A stretch of 61,222 nt of DNA from Methanomassiliicoccales archaeon PtaB.Bin134 (GTDB lineage Archaea > Thermoplasmatota > Thermoplasmata > Methanomassiliicoccales > UBA472), in NCBI GenBank assembly GCA_002067045.1, contig MVPZ01000228.1:1-61222 (forward strand), given 5' to 3'. The position numbers and the translations under genes are program-made. The notes under the pieces were generated by a model. That model saw nothing but the letters and a program-made list of their open reading frames with translations, was not told the DNA's origin and did no database searches. Below are positions 9,409-17,315 of this stretch, piece after piece (the stretch's first letter is position 1; each line of letters opens with the position of its first letter).

Positions 9409-9762
9409 TTACTCCAGCCAGACCGTGTCGTGCTCCTTGTATCCCACCTTCAGCACCAGGATGCGGAAGTCGCTTGTGATGACCGGGTTGCCGTGCACGT
9501 CCCCCGGCTCGCAGACCAGGCAGTCGCCCTCCTGCATCACCACCTGCTGGCCGTTGATGACGAAGGGCGCCGGACCCCGCAGGCAGTAGAATATCTCCCT
9601 GGTGGCCTGATGGAAGTGGAAGCCCACCTTCTCCCCGGCGGTGAAATGGACCTCCTGCATCAGGGAGTCCTTCACCCCCAGGTCCTTGGCCTCCAGCACT
9701 ATCCTCTTCAGATAGCCGTCCCCGGAGACCTCCTTGTAGCCGGTGCGGGGGAACAGCTTCAT
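9409..9762 (-). CDS. Small cupin domain protein
   Basis: A single-domain cupin of 117 residues. Motif 1 appears as GFHFHQATREIFYCLRG (two His, one Glu, closing Gly), and motif 2 as GDCLVCEPGDVHGNPV with the third His, so a mononuclear metal site is complete. Its ATG overlaps the stop of the class III aminotransferase by 4 nt, so the two are translated together. A role in amino-acid or sugar metabolism linked to that aminotransferase is likely, for example as an isomerase or dioxygenase-like enzyme or a regulator, but the substrate cannot be read from the sequence. Confidence 0.85.
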   Translation of the reverse strand: MKLFPRTGYKEVSGDGYLKRIVLEAKDLGVKDSLMQEVHFTAGEKVGFHFHQATREIFYCLRGPAPFVINGQQVVMQEGDCLVCEPGDVHGNPVITSDFRILVLKVGYKEHDTVWLE

Positions 9763-11111
9763 GTCCGCTCCCTCACCGCCAGGGCGATGCTCTCCTCGAG
9801 GATGCGCATTCCGGTCTCCAGGTTCTCGTCTGATATGGTCAGCGGGGGGATCAGCCTTATGCTGGACTTGCCGCAGCCTAGGGCGATGACCCCCTTGCGC
9901 AGCAGGTTGGCCACCACCTCGTTGCGCAGCTTGGGCGCGGGGGTCTTGGACCTGCGGTCCTCCACCAGCTCGAGGGCGCGCATCATTCCCAGCCCCCGAA
10001 CGTCGCCCACGTTCTCGAAGCGCCCCTTGATCTCCTCCAGACGCTTACGGACCTGCTCGCCCTTGCGCGCGGCCTGCTCCACCACCTTCTCCTCCTCGAT
10101 GACGTCCAGTGTGGCCAGGGACCCGGCGCAGGCCAGGCAGTTGCCGCCGTAGGTGTTGGAATGGGCCCCGGATACCTGCCAGTCCAGCTCCTTGCGGAAC
10201 ACCGTGGCCGCGATCGGCATCCCGGAACCCAGGGACTTGGCCATGCAGGTGATGTCCGGGGAGAGGCCGAAGTGCTCGGCCGCCCACATCCTGCCGGTGC
10301 GCCCCATGCCCGCCTGCACCTCGTCGTCCACGGTGAGAATGCCGTGCGAGCGGCAGATCTTGGCCAGCTCGGGCAGGAACTCCTTTGGCGGGACGATGTA
10401 GCCCCCCTCGCCCTGCACCGGCTCGAAGAACAGCGCGGCCACCTCGTCCGGGGGCAGCAGGGCGTCCAGGTACATCTCCCCGAATATCTTGGCGCACCAT
10501 ATGCCGCACGACGGATATTCCAGGTGGTAAGGGCAGCGGTAGCAGTTGGCGTAGGGGATGTGGGTGACCCCGGGAACGGTGGGGAAGTACCGGGCCCGGT
10601 GCACCCGCTTGCTGCAGGTGAGCGAGACGGCCCCCATGGTCCGGCCGTGGAAGGCCCCCATGAAGGCCACGAACTGCTTGCGCCCCGTGGACCAGCGGGC
10701 CAGCTTCATGGCCGCCTCGATGCTCTCGGCCCCGCTGTTGCTCAGGAAGACCTTCTTCTCGCCGGCCCCGGGGGCCAGCTTGGCCAGGCGCTCCACCAGC
10801 CGGGACTGCACGTCATAGTAATAGTCCGTTCCGGCGAAGTGCATGACCTTGCCGGCCTGCTCCTGGATGGCATTCACCACCCGGGGGTGGCAGTGCCCGA
10901 TGTTCATGACCGCCACGCCGCTGGCGAAGTCCAGGAACAGGTTGCCGTCCACGTCCCAGACCTTCTCGCCCGCCGCGCGCTCCACGGCCAGCGGCGCGGA
11001 CTTGGTCACCGTGGCCAGGTACTTGTCGTCCAGATCGACTATGGCCTTGCCCTTGGGGCCAGGTATCTCCGTCCTAATGTTCGGAACTGGGCCTTCAGCA
11101 TCTCCTCTCAT
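9759..11111 (-). CDS. PLP-dependent class III aminotransferase (ornithine/4-aminobutyrate/racemase-like)
   Basis: A 450-residue fold-type I PLP enzyme with the Schiff-base Lys292 in MAKSLGSGMP, cofactor Asp in the VDDEVQ box (262-266) and SNSGAES phosphate loop (124-130). A four-cysteine insert, Cys190-x2-Cys193 and Cys202-x3-Cys206, is typical of the archaeal subgroup that includes broad-substrate amino-acid racemases and ornithine aminotransferases of Thermococcales. It is clearly different from the ArgD encoded a few genes away. It is cotranscribed with a cupin and near an ACT regulator, so it probably interconverts an amino acid. The exact substrate is unresolved. No SD precedes the ATG, so the transcript may be leaderless. 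Confidence 0.85.
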   Translation of the reverse strand: MRGDAEGPVPNIRTEIPGPKGKAIVDLDDKYLATVTKSAPLAVERAAGEKVWDVDGNLFLDFASGVAVMNIGHCHPRVVNAIQEQAGKVMHFAGTDYYYDVQSRLVERLAKLAPGAGEKKVFLSNSGAESIEAAMKLARWSTGRKQFVAFMGAFHGRTMGAVSLTCSKRVHRARYFPTVPGVTHIPYANCYRCPYHLEYPSCGIWCAKIFGEMYLDALLPPDEVAALFFEPVQGEGGYIVPPKEFLPELAKICRSHGILTVDDEVQAGMGRTGRMWAAEHFGLSPDITCMAKSLGSGMPIAATVFRKELDWQVSGAHSNTYGGNCLACAGSLATLDVIEEEKVVEQAARKGEQVRKRLEEIKGRFENVGDVRGLGMMRALELVEDRRSKTPAPKLRNEVVANLLRKGVIALGCGKSSIRLIPPLTISDENLETGMRILEESIALAVRERT

Positions 11112-11154
11112 CGCCAGTCAATATGGCTTCGCCCCATAAATGGGTTTGGAGGAT

Positions 11155-11841
11155 TCATCCACGGACGCTGACGGCCCTCTCCGCGTCCTCCAGGAGGTTG
11201 GAGAGCAGGGAATAGGCCTGTATCATGTCCCTCTCGTCGACGATGAATATGGTGTCGGTGTGGCAGGACACCGTCTCCACCATGTTGACCCCCTGCTCCG
11301 AGAGGTTGGACGCCAGGTAGGAGAAGACCCCGCTGGTGTCCCCGATCTTCTGGGGGCTCTTCACGGTGATCTCCACCAGGTCCTCGCGCACCTTGATCAC
11401 GTTGGTCTCCCCCACGTCGTTCACCACCTCGCTCCTGAGCTTCTCGTCAGCGATGATGGTGATGGCCTGGGCCCCCTGAATCACCTGCATGAGGGCCTTC
11501 TGGTTGATCAGCTTGGTGAACAGGCGCTCCAGCCTCTGCAGCACGGTCCAGTCGTTGCTGGCGGTGACGATGCATATCTTGGTCTTGACCTCCAGTCGGC
11601 TGTCCGCCAGGATGGCCAGTATCTCCCCCTCGTGGTCCTTCTTGGACAGCTTCTGGGCGTAGCGGCGGCAGGCGATCATGACCGCCTCCTCGTTCTTAAT
11701 CCCCAGGTCCTTCATGATAAGTCTGGCCAGGGACGAGTAGTTGATCAGGTCCTTGGCTATGCAGTCCTTGACCGACGGGTGGGCGTCAATGTATCCCCGC
11801 GTCCTCTCGGCCACGCTCTCCTTCTGGGGGATATCCTTCAT
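11155..11841 (-). CDS. ACT-domain protein, predicted regulator of amino-acid metabolism
   Basis: A 228-residue soluble protein. The N-terminal 70 residues are helical and resemble a small helix-turn-helix-like region (DLINYSSLARLIMKDLGI). The C-terminal 150 residues contain one or two ACT-like beta-alpha-beta units, the last being VEITVKSPQKIGD followed by GVFSYLASNLSEQGVNMVETVSC. The layout matches the archaeal family COG2150 (predicted amino-acid-metabolism regulators with ACT). ACT domains bind amino acids as effectors. Its position between the arg cluster and an aminotransferase operon makes local feedback control plausible, though no operator is evident. Confidence 0.75.
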   Translation of the reverse strand: MKDIPQKESVAERTRGYIDAHPSVKDCIAKDLINYSSLARLIMKDLGIKNEEAVMIACRRYAQKLSKKDHEGEILAILADSRLEVKTKICIVTASNDWTVLQRLERLFTKLINQKALMQVIQGAQAITIIADEKLRSEVVNDVGETNVIKVREDLVEITVKSPQKIGDTSGVFSYLASNLSEQGVNMVETVSCHTDTIFIVDERDMIQAYSLLSNLLEDAERAVSVRG

Positions 11842-11920
11842 CGCCCCCCGTACCCATTTGTGCCTATATCAATGTTCCATATTGGACATTTCCATCGGCC
11901 ACGGAGGCGCGGCGAGGCCT

Positions 11921-12772
11921 TCAGGCGGTCCAGTACACCAGCACCCGCCAGGACCTCTCGTGCAGGGTGACCGACGTCCAGATCGCCCTCTTGTGCGCCG
12001 TGCCCCCCTCGGTGCTGAAGTCGTACTCCCCCTGCCCCGAGTAGCTTTCGGAGACCAGCTCCGCCAGCTCCAGCAGCGAGGGGGACTGCTGATACAGGGG
12101 ATCCTCGAAGGTGTATTTGCCGACCTGTTCCGGATCGGCGTCGTACAGTATCCGCCCGTCGACCTGCTCGACCATTATGCCCGCGGAGCTCTCGATGATC
12201 AATCCCTGGAATAATACGTTCATCATGTCCTCGGTGCGGAACAGGGCGGTGACCGAGCCGACGATCCGGTCGTCGGCGTCGAACACCGGATAGGCGATGA
12301 CCGCGGCCTCGAAGCCCTCCACGGCGCTGAAGACGTCGCTGAACACCGGTTTTCCGAACTCGACCATCTCCTCGGTGGCTGCGTGGTCCCCCACGTATTC
12401 GCCGATCACGTGACCGTAGCTCTCGGGATATGCGTTCACTATGTGGCCGGTGGAGTTCATGGTCACCGCGTTCACGATGTGGCCGCTGATGGCCGTCAGC
12501 TCGGCCAGCACCGCGGTGGCGTCGCCGGAACCTAGGTCCTGCCCCCTGAGCTCGACGCTGGCATCCAGGACCCCGTGGGAGATCGACCACAGCTCATCGG
12601 CCAGGATGGACTGCGCCCTGACCAGAGTGGCATGGGCGAACAGCTCATCCTCCTGCTCCCTGTCGTCCCTCAGGGCCGAGTTGGAGGCCAGGGAGAGGAC
12701 CAGGGCGATCGCCAGTACGATGCATGCCGCTGAAAGGAGGGCGGGGACCATGTCCGAACGGGCCATGGCCAT
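11921..12772 (-). CDS. Membrane-anchored Cache-type ligand-binding protein without output domain
   Basis: A 283-residue protein with an N-terminal membrane segment (about residues 8-30) and a large extracytoplasmic region that looks like a double Cache/PDC sensor. It has a long helix after the membrane anchor, then NSTGHIVNAYPESYGHVIGE, a middle YPVFDADDRIVGSVTALF strand pair and GRILYDADPEQVGKY, the usual membrane-distal and membrane-proximal units. There is no second membrane helix, kinase, HAMP or methyl-accepting domain. It could be a surface binding protein or a regulator acting on a partner sensor. It starts 40 nt after argD, without an obvious promoter, and may belong to the arg transcript. 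Confidence 0.75.
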   Translation of the reverse strand: MAMARSDMVPALLSAACIVLAIALVLSLASNSALRDDREQEDELFAHATLVRAQSILADELWSISHGVLDASVELRGQDLGSGDATAVLAELTAISGHIVNAVTMNSTGHIVNAYPESYGHVIGEYVGDHAATEEMVEFGKPVFSDVFSAVEGFEAAVIAYPVFDADDRIVGSVTALFRTEDMMNVLFQGLIIESSAGIMVEQVDGRILYDADPEQVGKYTFEDPLYQQSPSLLELAELVSESYSGQGEYDFSTEGGTAHKRAIWTSVTLHERSWRVLVYWTA

Positions 12773-12812
12773 GGAACGCCGTGAGGGGTTGATTAGGCTT
12801 TCGCGAGGACGG

Positions 12813-13994
12813 TCAGTTCCCGCCTAGGTAGGAGGCCAGGGTGTCGTTCAGCAGCCGCACGGAGTCCGGGGAGATGATGAGCGGGGGGACCAGGCGCACG
12901 GTCATGCCGCCGGCCACGTTGACCAGCATCCTGCGCTGCAGCGCGTACCTCTGGAACTCCTTGGCCAGGTCGCCCATCTCCACCCCCAGCATCAGGCCCA
13001 GGCCGCGCACGTCGGTGATCTCCCGGTGCTCCTCGGCGATCCTCTTCAGCTGCCCCTTCCACTCCCCGCCCAGCTCCGCGGACCTCTCCACCAGCCCTTC
13101 AGCCTTCATGGTCCTGATCACCGCATTGGCCGCGGCGCAGGCCAGGGGATTGCCGCCGAAGGTGGTGCCATGGGTCCCGGGGGTGAAGGTGCGTGCCAGT
13201 TCGGGGGAGGCCACTATGGCCCCTATGGGGACTCCGCCCCCCAGGGCCTTGGCCAGGGAGATGATGTCCGGCACGACCCCGAAGTGCTGGAAGCCGAACC
13301 ATTTGCCCGTCCTGCCCAACCCGGTCTGCACCTCGTCGACGATCAGCAGCGCCCCGTGCTCCGAGCACAGGTCCCTGGCGGTGCGGAAGTACTCCCGGTC
13401 GGCGGGGATGACCCCGCCCTCGCCCTGCACCGGCTCCAGCATGACCGCCGCGGTGCCCCGGTCCACCTGGGACTTGAGCCCCTCGATGTCGTTGAAGCCC
13501 ACGAACTCAACGTTCCGGGAGAGCAGGGGCTCGAAGCCCCTCTGGTACTTCTCCTGGCCGGTGACCGACAGCGTGGCGGAGGTGCGGCCGTGGAAGGAAT
13601 TGCGGCAGGCCACCACCTTGGGGCGCCCGGTGTGCTTCACCGCCAGCTTGAGCGCGGCCTCGTTGGCCTCGGCCCCGCTGTTGCAGAACAGGGACCTGCC
13701 CAACGGGGCGGGCACGATGGACGCCAAGGCCTCCCCCAGGTCGGCCTGCTCCCTGATCTGATAGAGGTTTGAGACGTGGATGAGGCGCGAGGCCTGCTCC
13801 TGTATGGCCTGGACCAGGGCGGGATGCGCGTGGCCCAGGCAGTTCACCGCGATGCCCGCCACGTAGTCCGTGTAGCGTTCCCCCTCCAGGTCCCAGAGGT
13901 GCTCCGCCTTCCCGTGGGAGAAGCACAATGTTTCGCGTCCGTAGTTCTGGAAGAGGTAGTACGAGCCCAGTTCTGCAACCTGCTTGCTGTCCAT
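12813..13994 (-). CDS. argD: Acetylornithine aminotransferase
   Basis: A 393-residue class III aminotransferase with SGAEANEAALK phosphate-binding segment (106-116), EPVQGEGG (187-194), DEVQTGLGRTG (220-230) and PLP Lys249 in SLAKALGGG. It converts N-acetylglutamate semialdehyde to N-acetylornithine, and may also serve in lysine synthesis as in other archaea. It is the fourth gene of argC-argJ-argB-argD, 9 nt after argB, with GAGGTG 6 nt before its ATG. Context makes this assignment much stronger than for the second class III enzyme nearby. Confidence 0.93.
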   Translation of the reverse strand: MDSKQVAELGSYYLFQNYGRETLCFSHGKAEHLWDLEGERYTDYVAGIAVNCLGHAHPALVQAIQEQASRLIHVSNLYQIREQADLGEALASIVPAPLGRSLFCNSGAEANEAALKLAVKHTGRPKVVACRNSFHGRTSATLSVTGQEKYQRGFEPLLSRNVEFVGFNDIEGLKSQVDRGTAAVMLEPVQGEGGVIPADREYFRTARDLCSEHGALLIVDEVQTGLGRTGKWFGFQHFGVVPDIISLAKALGGGVPIGAIVASPELARTFTPGTHGTTFGGNPLACAAANAVIRTMKAEGLVERSAELGGEWKGQLKRIAEEHREITDVRGLGLMLGVEMGDLAKEFQRYALQRRMLVNVAGGMTVRLVPPLIISPDSVRLLNDTLASYLGGN

Positions 13995-14003
13995 GATAAC
14001 ACC

Positions 14004-14843
14004 TCAAAGGGTCAACCTGGTCCCCAGGTTCCTGCCGCTGAAAAGCTGTTCCACGATGACGTCGGGCGTGGTCCCGCATATGATGTGGGCCGTGCCCACT
14101 CCCCCGCGCAAGGCCAGGAAGCAGGCCTCCACCTTGGGTATCATCCCGTCCTTCAGGATGCCCGAGGAGGTCAGCGGGCCCAGGTCCGCCTCCCTGATCT
14201 CAGGTATGGTGGAGGACATGTCCTCGAACACCCTGAGCACCCCGGGGACCTCGGTGACCAGCACCATGTCCGTGGCCTTGATCCCCGCGGCCAAGGCGGC
14301 CGCGGCGGTGTCCGCGTTAACGTTCATGAGCCTCCCCTCCGCGTCCCCGCATATGGAATAGACCACCGGGACGAAGCCCAAGGAGCACAGGGTGTCGATC
14401 ATCGTGGGGTCCACCCCCTCCACCTCGCCCACGAACCCCAGGTCAACCGTCTCCGGGCCGCCGTCCACGGGGACCGGGGGCATCTTCCTGGCCAGCAGGG
14501 TGTTGCCCTCGCTTCCGGCAAGTCCGATGGCCTTCAGCCCGGCCTTGCGCAGGGAGACCACCACGCGGTCGTTTATCCGCGAGAGCACGCTCTTGGCGAT
14601 GAGCAGGGTGGTGTCGTCGGTGATGCGCAGCCCAGCCACCTTTTTCACCGGAAGCCCGCAGCGCTTCATCTCCTCGGTGATCTCCGGCCCTCCGCCGTGC
14701 AGGATGACCGGGGTGACCCCGCGCCTTACCAGCTCGGCGATCTCCGCGGCGAACACGTCGATCTGGTCCATCCCCCCGATGGAGGAGCCTCCGAACTTCA
14801 CCACCACCTTGGCCTTGGAAACAACGGACGTTGAGCTGGTCAT
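14004..14843 (-). CDS. argB: Acetylglutamate kinase
   Basis: A 279-residue amino-acid-kinase-fold enzyme with the phosphate-binding loop VVKFGGSSIGG near residues 14-24, HGGGPEI near 49-55 and a C-terminal VGTAHIICG segment. It phosphorylates N-acetylglutamate, the second step of arginine synthesis. Argument against a LysW-dependent aminoadipate kinase: it sits between argJ and argD and no LysW carrier gene is present. It begins 4 nt after the argJ stop, consistent with translational coupling. Confidence 0.92.
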   Translation of the reverse strand: MTSSTSVVSKAKVVVKFGGSSIGGMDQIDVFAAEIAELVRRGVTPVILHGGGPEITEEMKRCGLPVKKVAGLRITDDTTLLIAKSVLSRINDRVVVSLRKAGLKAIGLAGSEGNTLLARKMPPVPVDGGPETVDLGFVGEVEGVDPTMIDTLCSLGFVPVVYSICGDAEGRLMNVNADTAAAALAAGIKATDMVLVTEVPGVLRVFEDMSSTIPEIREADLGPLTSSGILKDGMIPKVEACFLALRGGVGTAHIICGTTPDVIVEQLFSGRNLGTRLTL

Positions 14844-14847
14844 CGGA

Positions 14848-16074
14848 TCACGTGGTGTACATGGCGTTGATCTTCACATAGTCGTAGCTGAGGTCGCAGC
14901 CCCAGGCCTCCCCGGAGGAGTATCCGTTGTTGAGGTCCAGGTCGATGACGATCTTGTTGTGGGACAGCACCCTGCGGGCCGCCGCCTCCACCTCGCTTCC
15001 GGCGGTGAGCATGGGGGCCCCGTCCTCGAACAGGGTTACCGAGTCCCCGTTGCTGCGCAGCACCAGCTTCACCTTCTCCAGGTTGAACTCGGCGTCGGAG
15101 TTCCCCAGGGCCGCCAGGATGCGGCCGAAGTTGGGGTCCGCCCCGAAAATGGCCGTCTTGACCAGCGAGGAGGCGATGATGGCCCTTGCCGCGGAGCGGG
15201 CCTGCACCGGGTTCTTGGCCCCGCGCACCATGACCTCTATGAGCTTGGTGGCCCCCTCCCCGTCGATGACGATCTTCTTGGCCAGCTGCTGTGAGATGTA
15301 CCTCACGCCCTCCCAGAAGGCCGGGTCATCGTCCGCGGGCTTACCGCCGGCCATGCCGTTGGCCATGAAGACCGAGATGTCGTTGGTGCTCTGGTCCCCG
15401 TCCACGCTGATCACGTTGAAGCTGACGTCCATCATGTCCTGCCAGCGCCGGTTGAAGTTCTTGGTCAGGTGGGCGTCCGTGACCACGAAGGTCAGGGTGG
15501 TGGCGTGGAGCACCTTCATGGCCGGGGAGATCATCCCGCTGCCCTTGGTTATCCCGGCGATGGTGACCACCGTGCCGTCCTTCAGGGTGACCCGGCAGGC
15601 GGCCTCCTTCTTCACCGTGTCCGTGGTCATGATGGCCCGGGCCGCGTTGTCGTCAGCCTCCGGCCCCTTTCCCATGGCCAGGGCGGCCTTGGATATGCCC
15701 GAGGATATCTTGTCCATGGGCAGGAAGCGGGAGATGACCCCGGTGGAGGCCACCCCCACCAGGGTGTCCTTCACGCCCAGGGCCTGGGCGGTGAGGAAGA
15801 CCATCTGCTGGGCGTCGTACATGCCCTGCGCGCCGGTGATGGCGTTGGCGTTGCCGCTGTTGATAACCAGGGCCTGCAGGGCCTTGGGGTCCTTGCGCAT
15901 CATCAGCTCGATGGGCGCGGCCCGCACCTTGTTCTGGGTATAGGCGATGGCGCACCTGGCCGGCACCTCCGAATACAGCACGGCCAGGTCGAGCTTCTCC
16001 TTCTTGATCCCGCAATGAACCCCCGCCGCCTTGTAGCCCTTCGGCGAGGTTATCCCCCCTTCAAGAACTTCCAT
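14848..16074 (-). CDS. argJ: Ornithine acetyltransferase / glutamate N-acetyltransferase
   Basis: A 408-residue Ntn-fold enzyme that moves the acetyl group from acetylornithine to glutamate, closing the cyclic arginine pathway. It is made as a precursor that cleaves itself before a Thr. The family motif KGSGMI-x-P-x-M-A-T-M-L is present as KGSGMISPAM, then four extra residues KVLH, then ATTL, so the nucleophile Thr is kept but displaced. The ATG at 16074 lies 2 nt after the argC stop with a G-rich SD; an in-frame TTG at 16080 overlaps argC. Whether it also uses acetyl-CoA (bifunctional type) cannot be decided by eye. Confidence 0.92.
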   Translation of the reverse strand: MEVLEGGITSPKGYKAAGVHCGIKKEKLDLAVLYSEVPARCAIAYTQNKVRAAPIELMMRKDPKALQALVINSGNANAITGAQGMYDAQQMVFLTAQALGVKDTLVGVASTGVISRFLPMDKISSGISKAALAMGKGPEADDNAARAIMTTDTVKKEAACRVTLKDGTVVTIAGITKGSGMISPAMKVLHATTLTFVVTDAHLTKNFNRRWQDMMDVSFNVISVDGDQSTNDISVFMANGMAGGKPADDDPAFWEGVRYISQQLAKKIVIDGEGATKLIEVMVRGAKNPVQARSAARAIIASSLVKTAIFGADPNFGRILAALGNSDAEFNLEKVKLVLRSNGDSVTLFEDGAPMLTAGSEVEAAARRVLSHNKIVIDLDLNNGYSSGEAWGCDLSYDYVKINAMYTT

Positions 16075-16076
16075 AA

Positions 16077-17093
16077 TCAAACCCCCAACCCCGGGAAATC
16101 AAGTCCCGTTTCCTCGGGCCATCCGAAAATGGCGTTGCAGTTCTGCACCGCCTGTCCGGCCCCTCCCTTGACCAGATTGTCGATCGCGCTCATGACCACC
16201 ACGTTCCTGTTCCCCACCATCTCCAAGCCCACCTCGCAATGGTTGGAGCCGATCACGGCCTGCATCCAAGGGACCTCAGTGATGCGCACGAAGCGCTTCC
16301 TACGGAAGAATTCCGTGTACACTCCCAGCAGTTCCTGTTTGGTAAGGTCGTCGTTGAGCTTGAGGTACATAGTGCAGAGCATGCCGCGCACCACGGGGAT
16401 GAGGTGCGGGGTGAAGACCACCTCGGCCATGCGCCCCTGCAGGCGGCCCAGGGTCTGGGCGATCTCCGGGGTGTGGCGATGCTTCCCCACCTTGTAAGGG
16501 TTGATGCTGGCCCCGCAGTTGGGGTGATGGGTGGCCTTGGTCGGCTCCACCCCCGCGCCGGAGGTGCCGCTCTTGGCGTCGATGAAGACCGGACCCTCGA
16601 CCAGCTTGTTGAGGAACAGGGGCGCCAGGCCCAGCGCCGAGCAGGTGGGATAGCAGCCGGGATTGGAGACGAAGTCCGCCTCCGCTATCTCGTCCCAGTA
16701 GAGCTCGTTGAGCCCATACACCGCCCGGCCCAGGTTATCCAGGTCGGTGTGCTCGTGCCCGTACCATTCCTTGTAGACCTGGGGGTCCTTAAGGCGGTAG
16801 TCCCCGCTGAGGTCGATGACCTTGGCCCCGCTGCGCACCAGGTCGGGGACCAGCTTCATGGAGGCCCCGTGGGGGGTGGCCAGGAAGACCACGTCCATAC
16901 CCTCGCCGGTTATGGACTCGCTGAACTTGAGGTCCACATAGCCGCGCAGGAACGGGTGGGTGTCCGCGACGTTCTTGCCGGCCAGCTGCCTTGACGTTAT
17001 GGCCTCCAAGGACATCTTCGGGTGACGGCTGAGCAGGCGCGCCAATTCCCCGCCGATGTATCCGGAACCCCCTACCACCGCTGCCTTGATCAT
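16077..17093 (-). CDS. argC: N-acetyl-gamma-glutamyl-phosphate reductase
   Basis: A 338-residue dehydrogenase with an N-terminal NADP-binding GGSGYIGGEL (8-17) and the catalytic Cys147 in the SNPGCYPT signature (143-150). It reduces N-acetylglutamyl phosphate to the semialdehyde. It is the first gene of the argCJBD operon. Its ATG follows GGAAGG, and AT-rich CTTAATAAACAAAC near 17134-17147 is the likely promoter, shared back to back with the region in front of the MFS transporter gene. Confidence 0.95.
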   Translation of the reverse strand: MIKAAVVGGSGYIGGELARLLSRHPKMSLEAITSRQLAGKNVADTHPFLRGYVDLKFSESITGEGMDVVFLATPHGASMKLVPDLVRSGAKVIDLSGDYRLKDPQVYKEWYGHEHTDLDNLGRAVYGLNELYWDEIAEADFVSNPGCYPTCSALGLAPLFLNKLVEGPVFIDAKSGTSGAGVEPTKATHHPNCGASINPYKVGKHRHTPEIAQTLGRLQGRMAEVVFTPHLIPVVRGMLCTMYLKLNDDLTKQELLGVYTEFFRRKRFVRITEVPWMQAVIGSNHCEVGLEMVGNRNVVVMSAIDNLVKGGAGQAVQNCNAIFGWPEETGLDFPGLGV

Positions 17094-17315
17094 TCTTCTA
17101 CCTTCCTGATATGGGAATTTGCCGAATTAAGAGTTTGTTTATTAAGCATTATGACCCAAACGGGACAATTGTCGGTCCGGGAGGCGGAACAGCGGTCCTC
17201 GGTCCCCGACATGGTGCCCGCCCCGGCAAATCTGAAATATGAACTCGGTGATGAGGATGCGCGGCATTGTTTTGACCTTTCCAGCCGACCAACCAGGAAA
17301 GTGGAGGTCTCAGCC

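Noticed and set aside
9759..13994. Two argD copies from one duplication
   Set aside because: The enzyme at 9759-11111 has a four-Cys insert and different motifs; it belongs to another branch of class III aminotransferases.
17022..17315. Longer MFS protein starting at ATG 17022 or 17151
   Set aside because: The extra N-terminus is not membrane-like and overlaps argC or its promoter; the GTG at 17316 has a strong GGAGGT SD.
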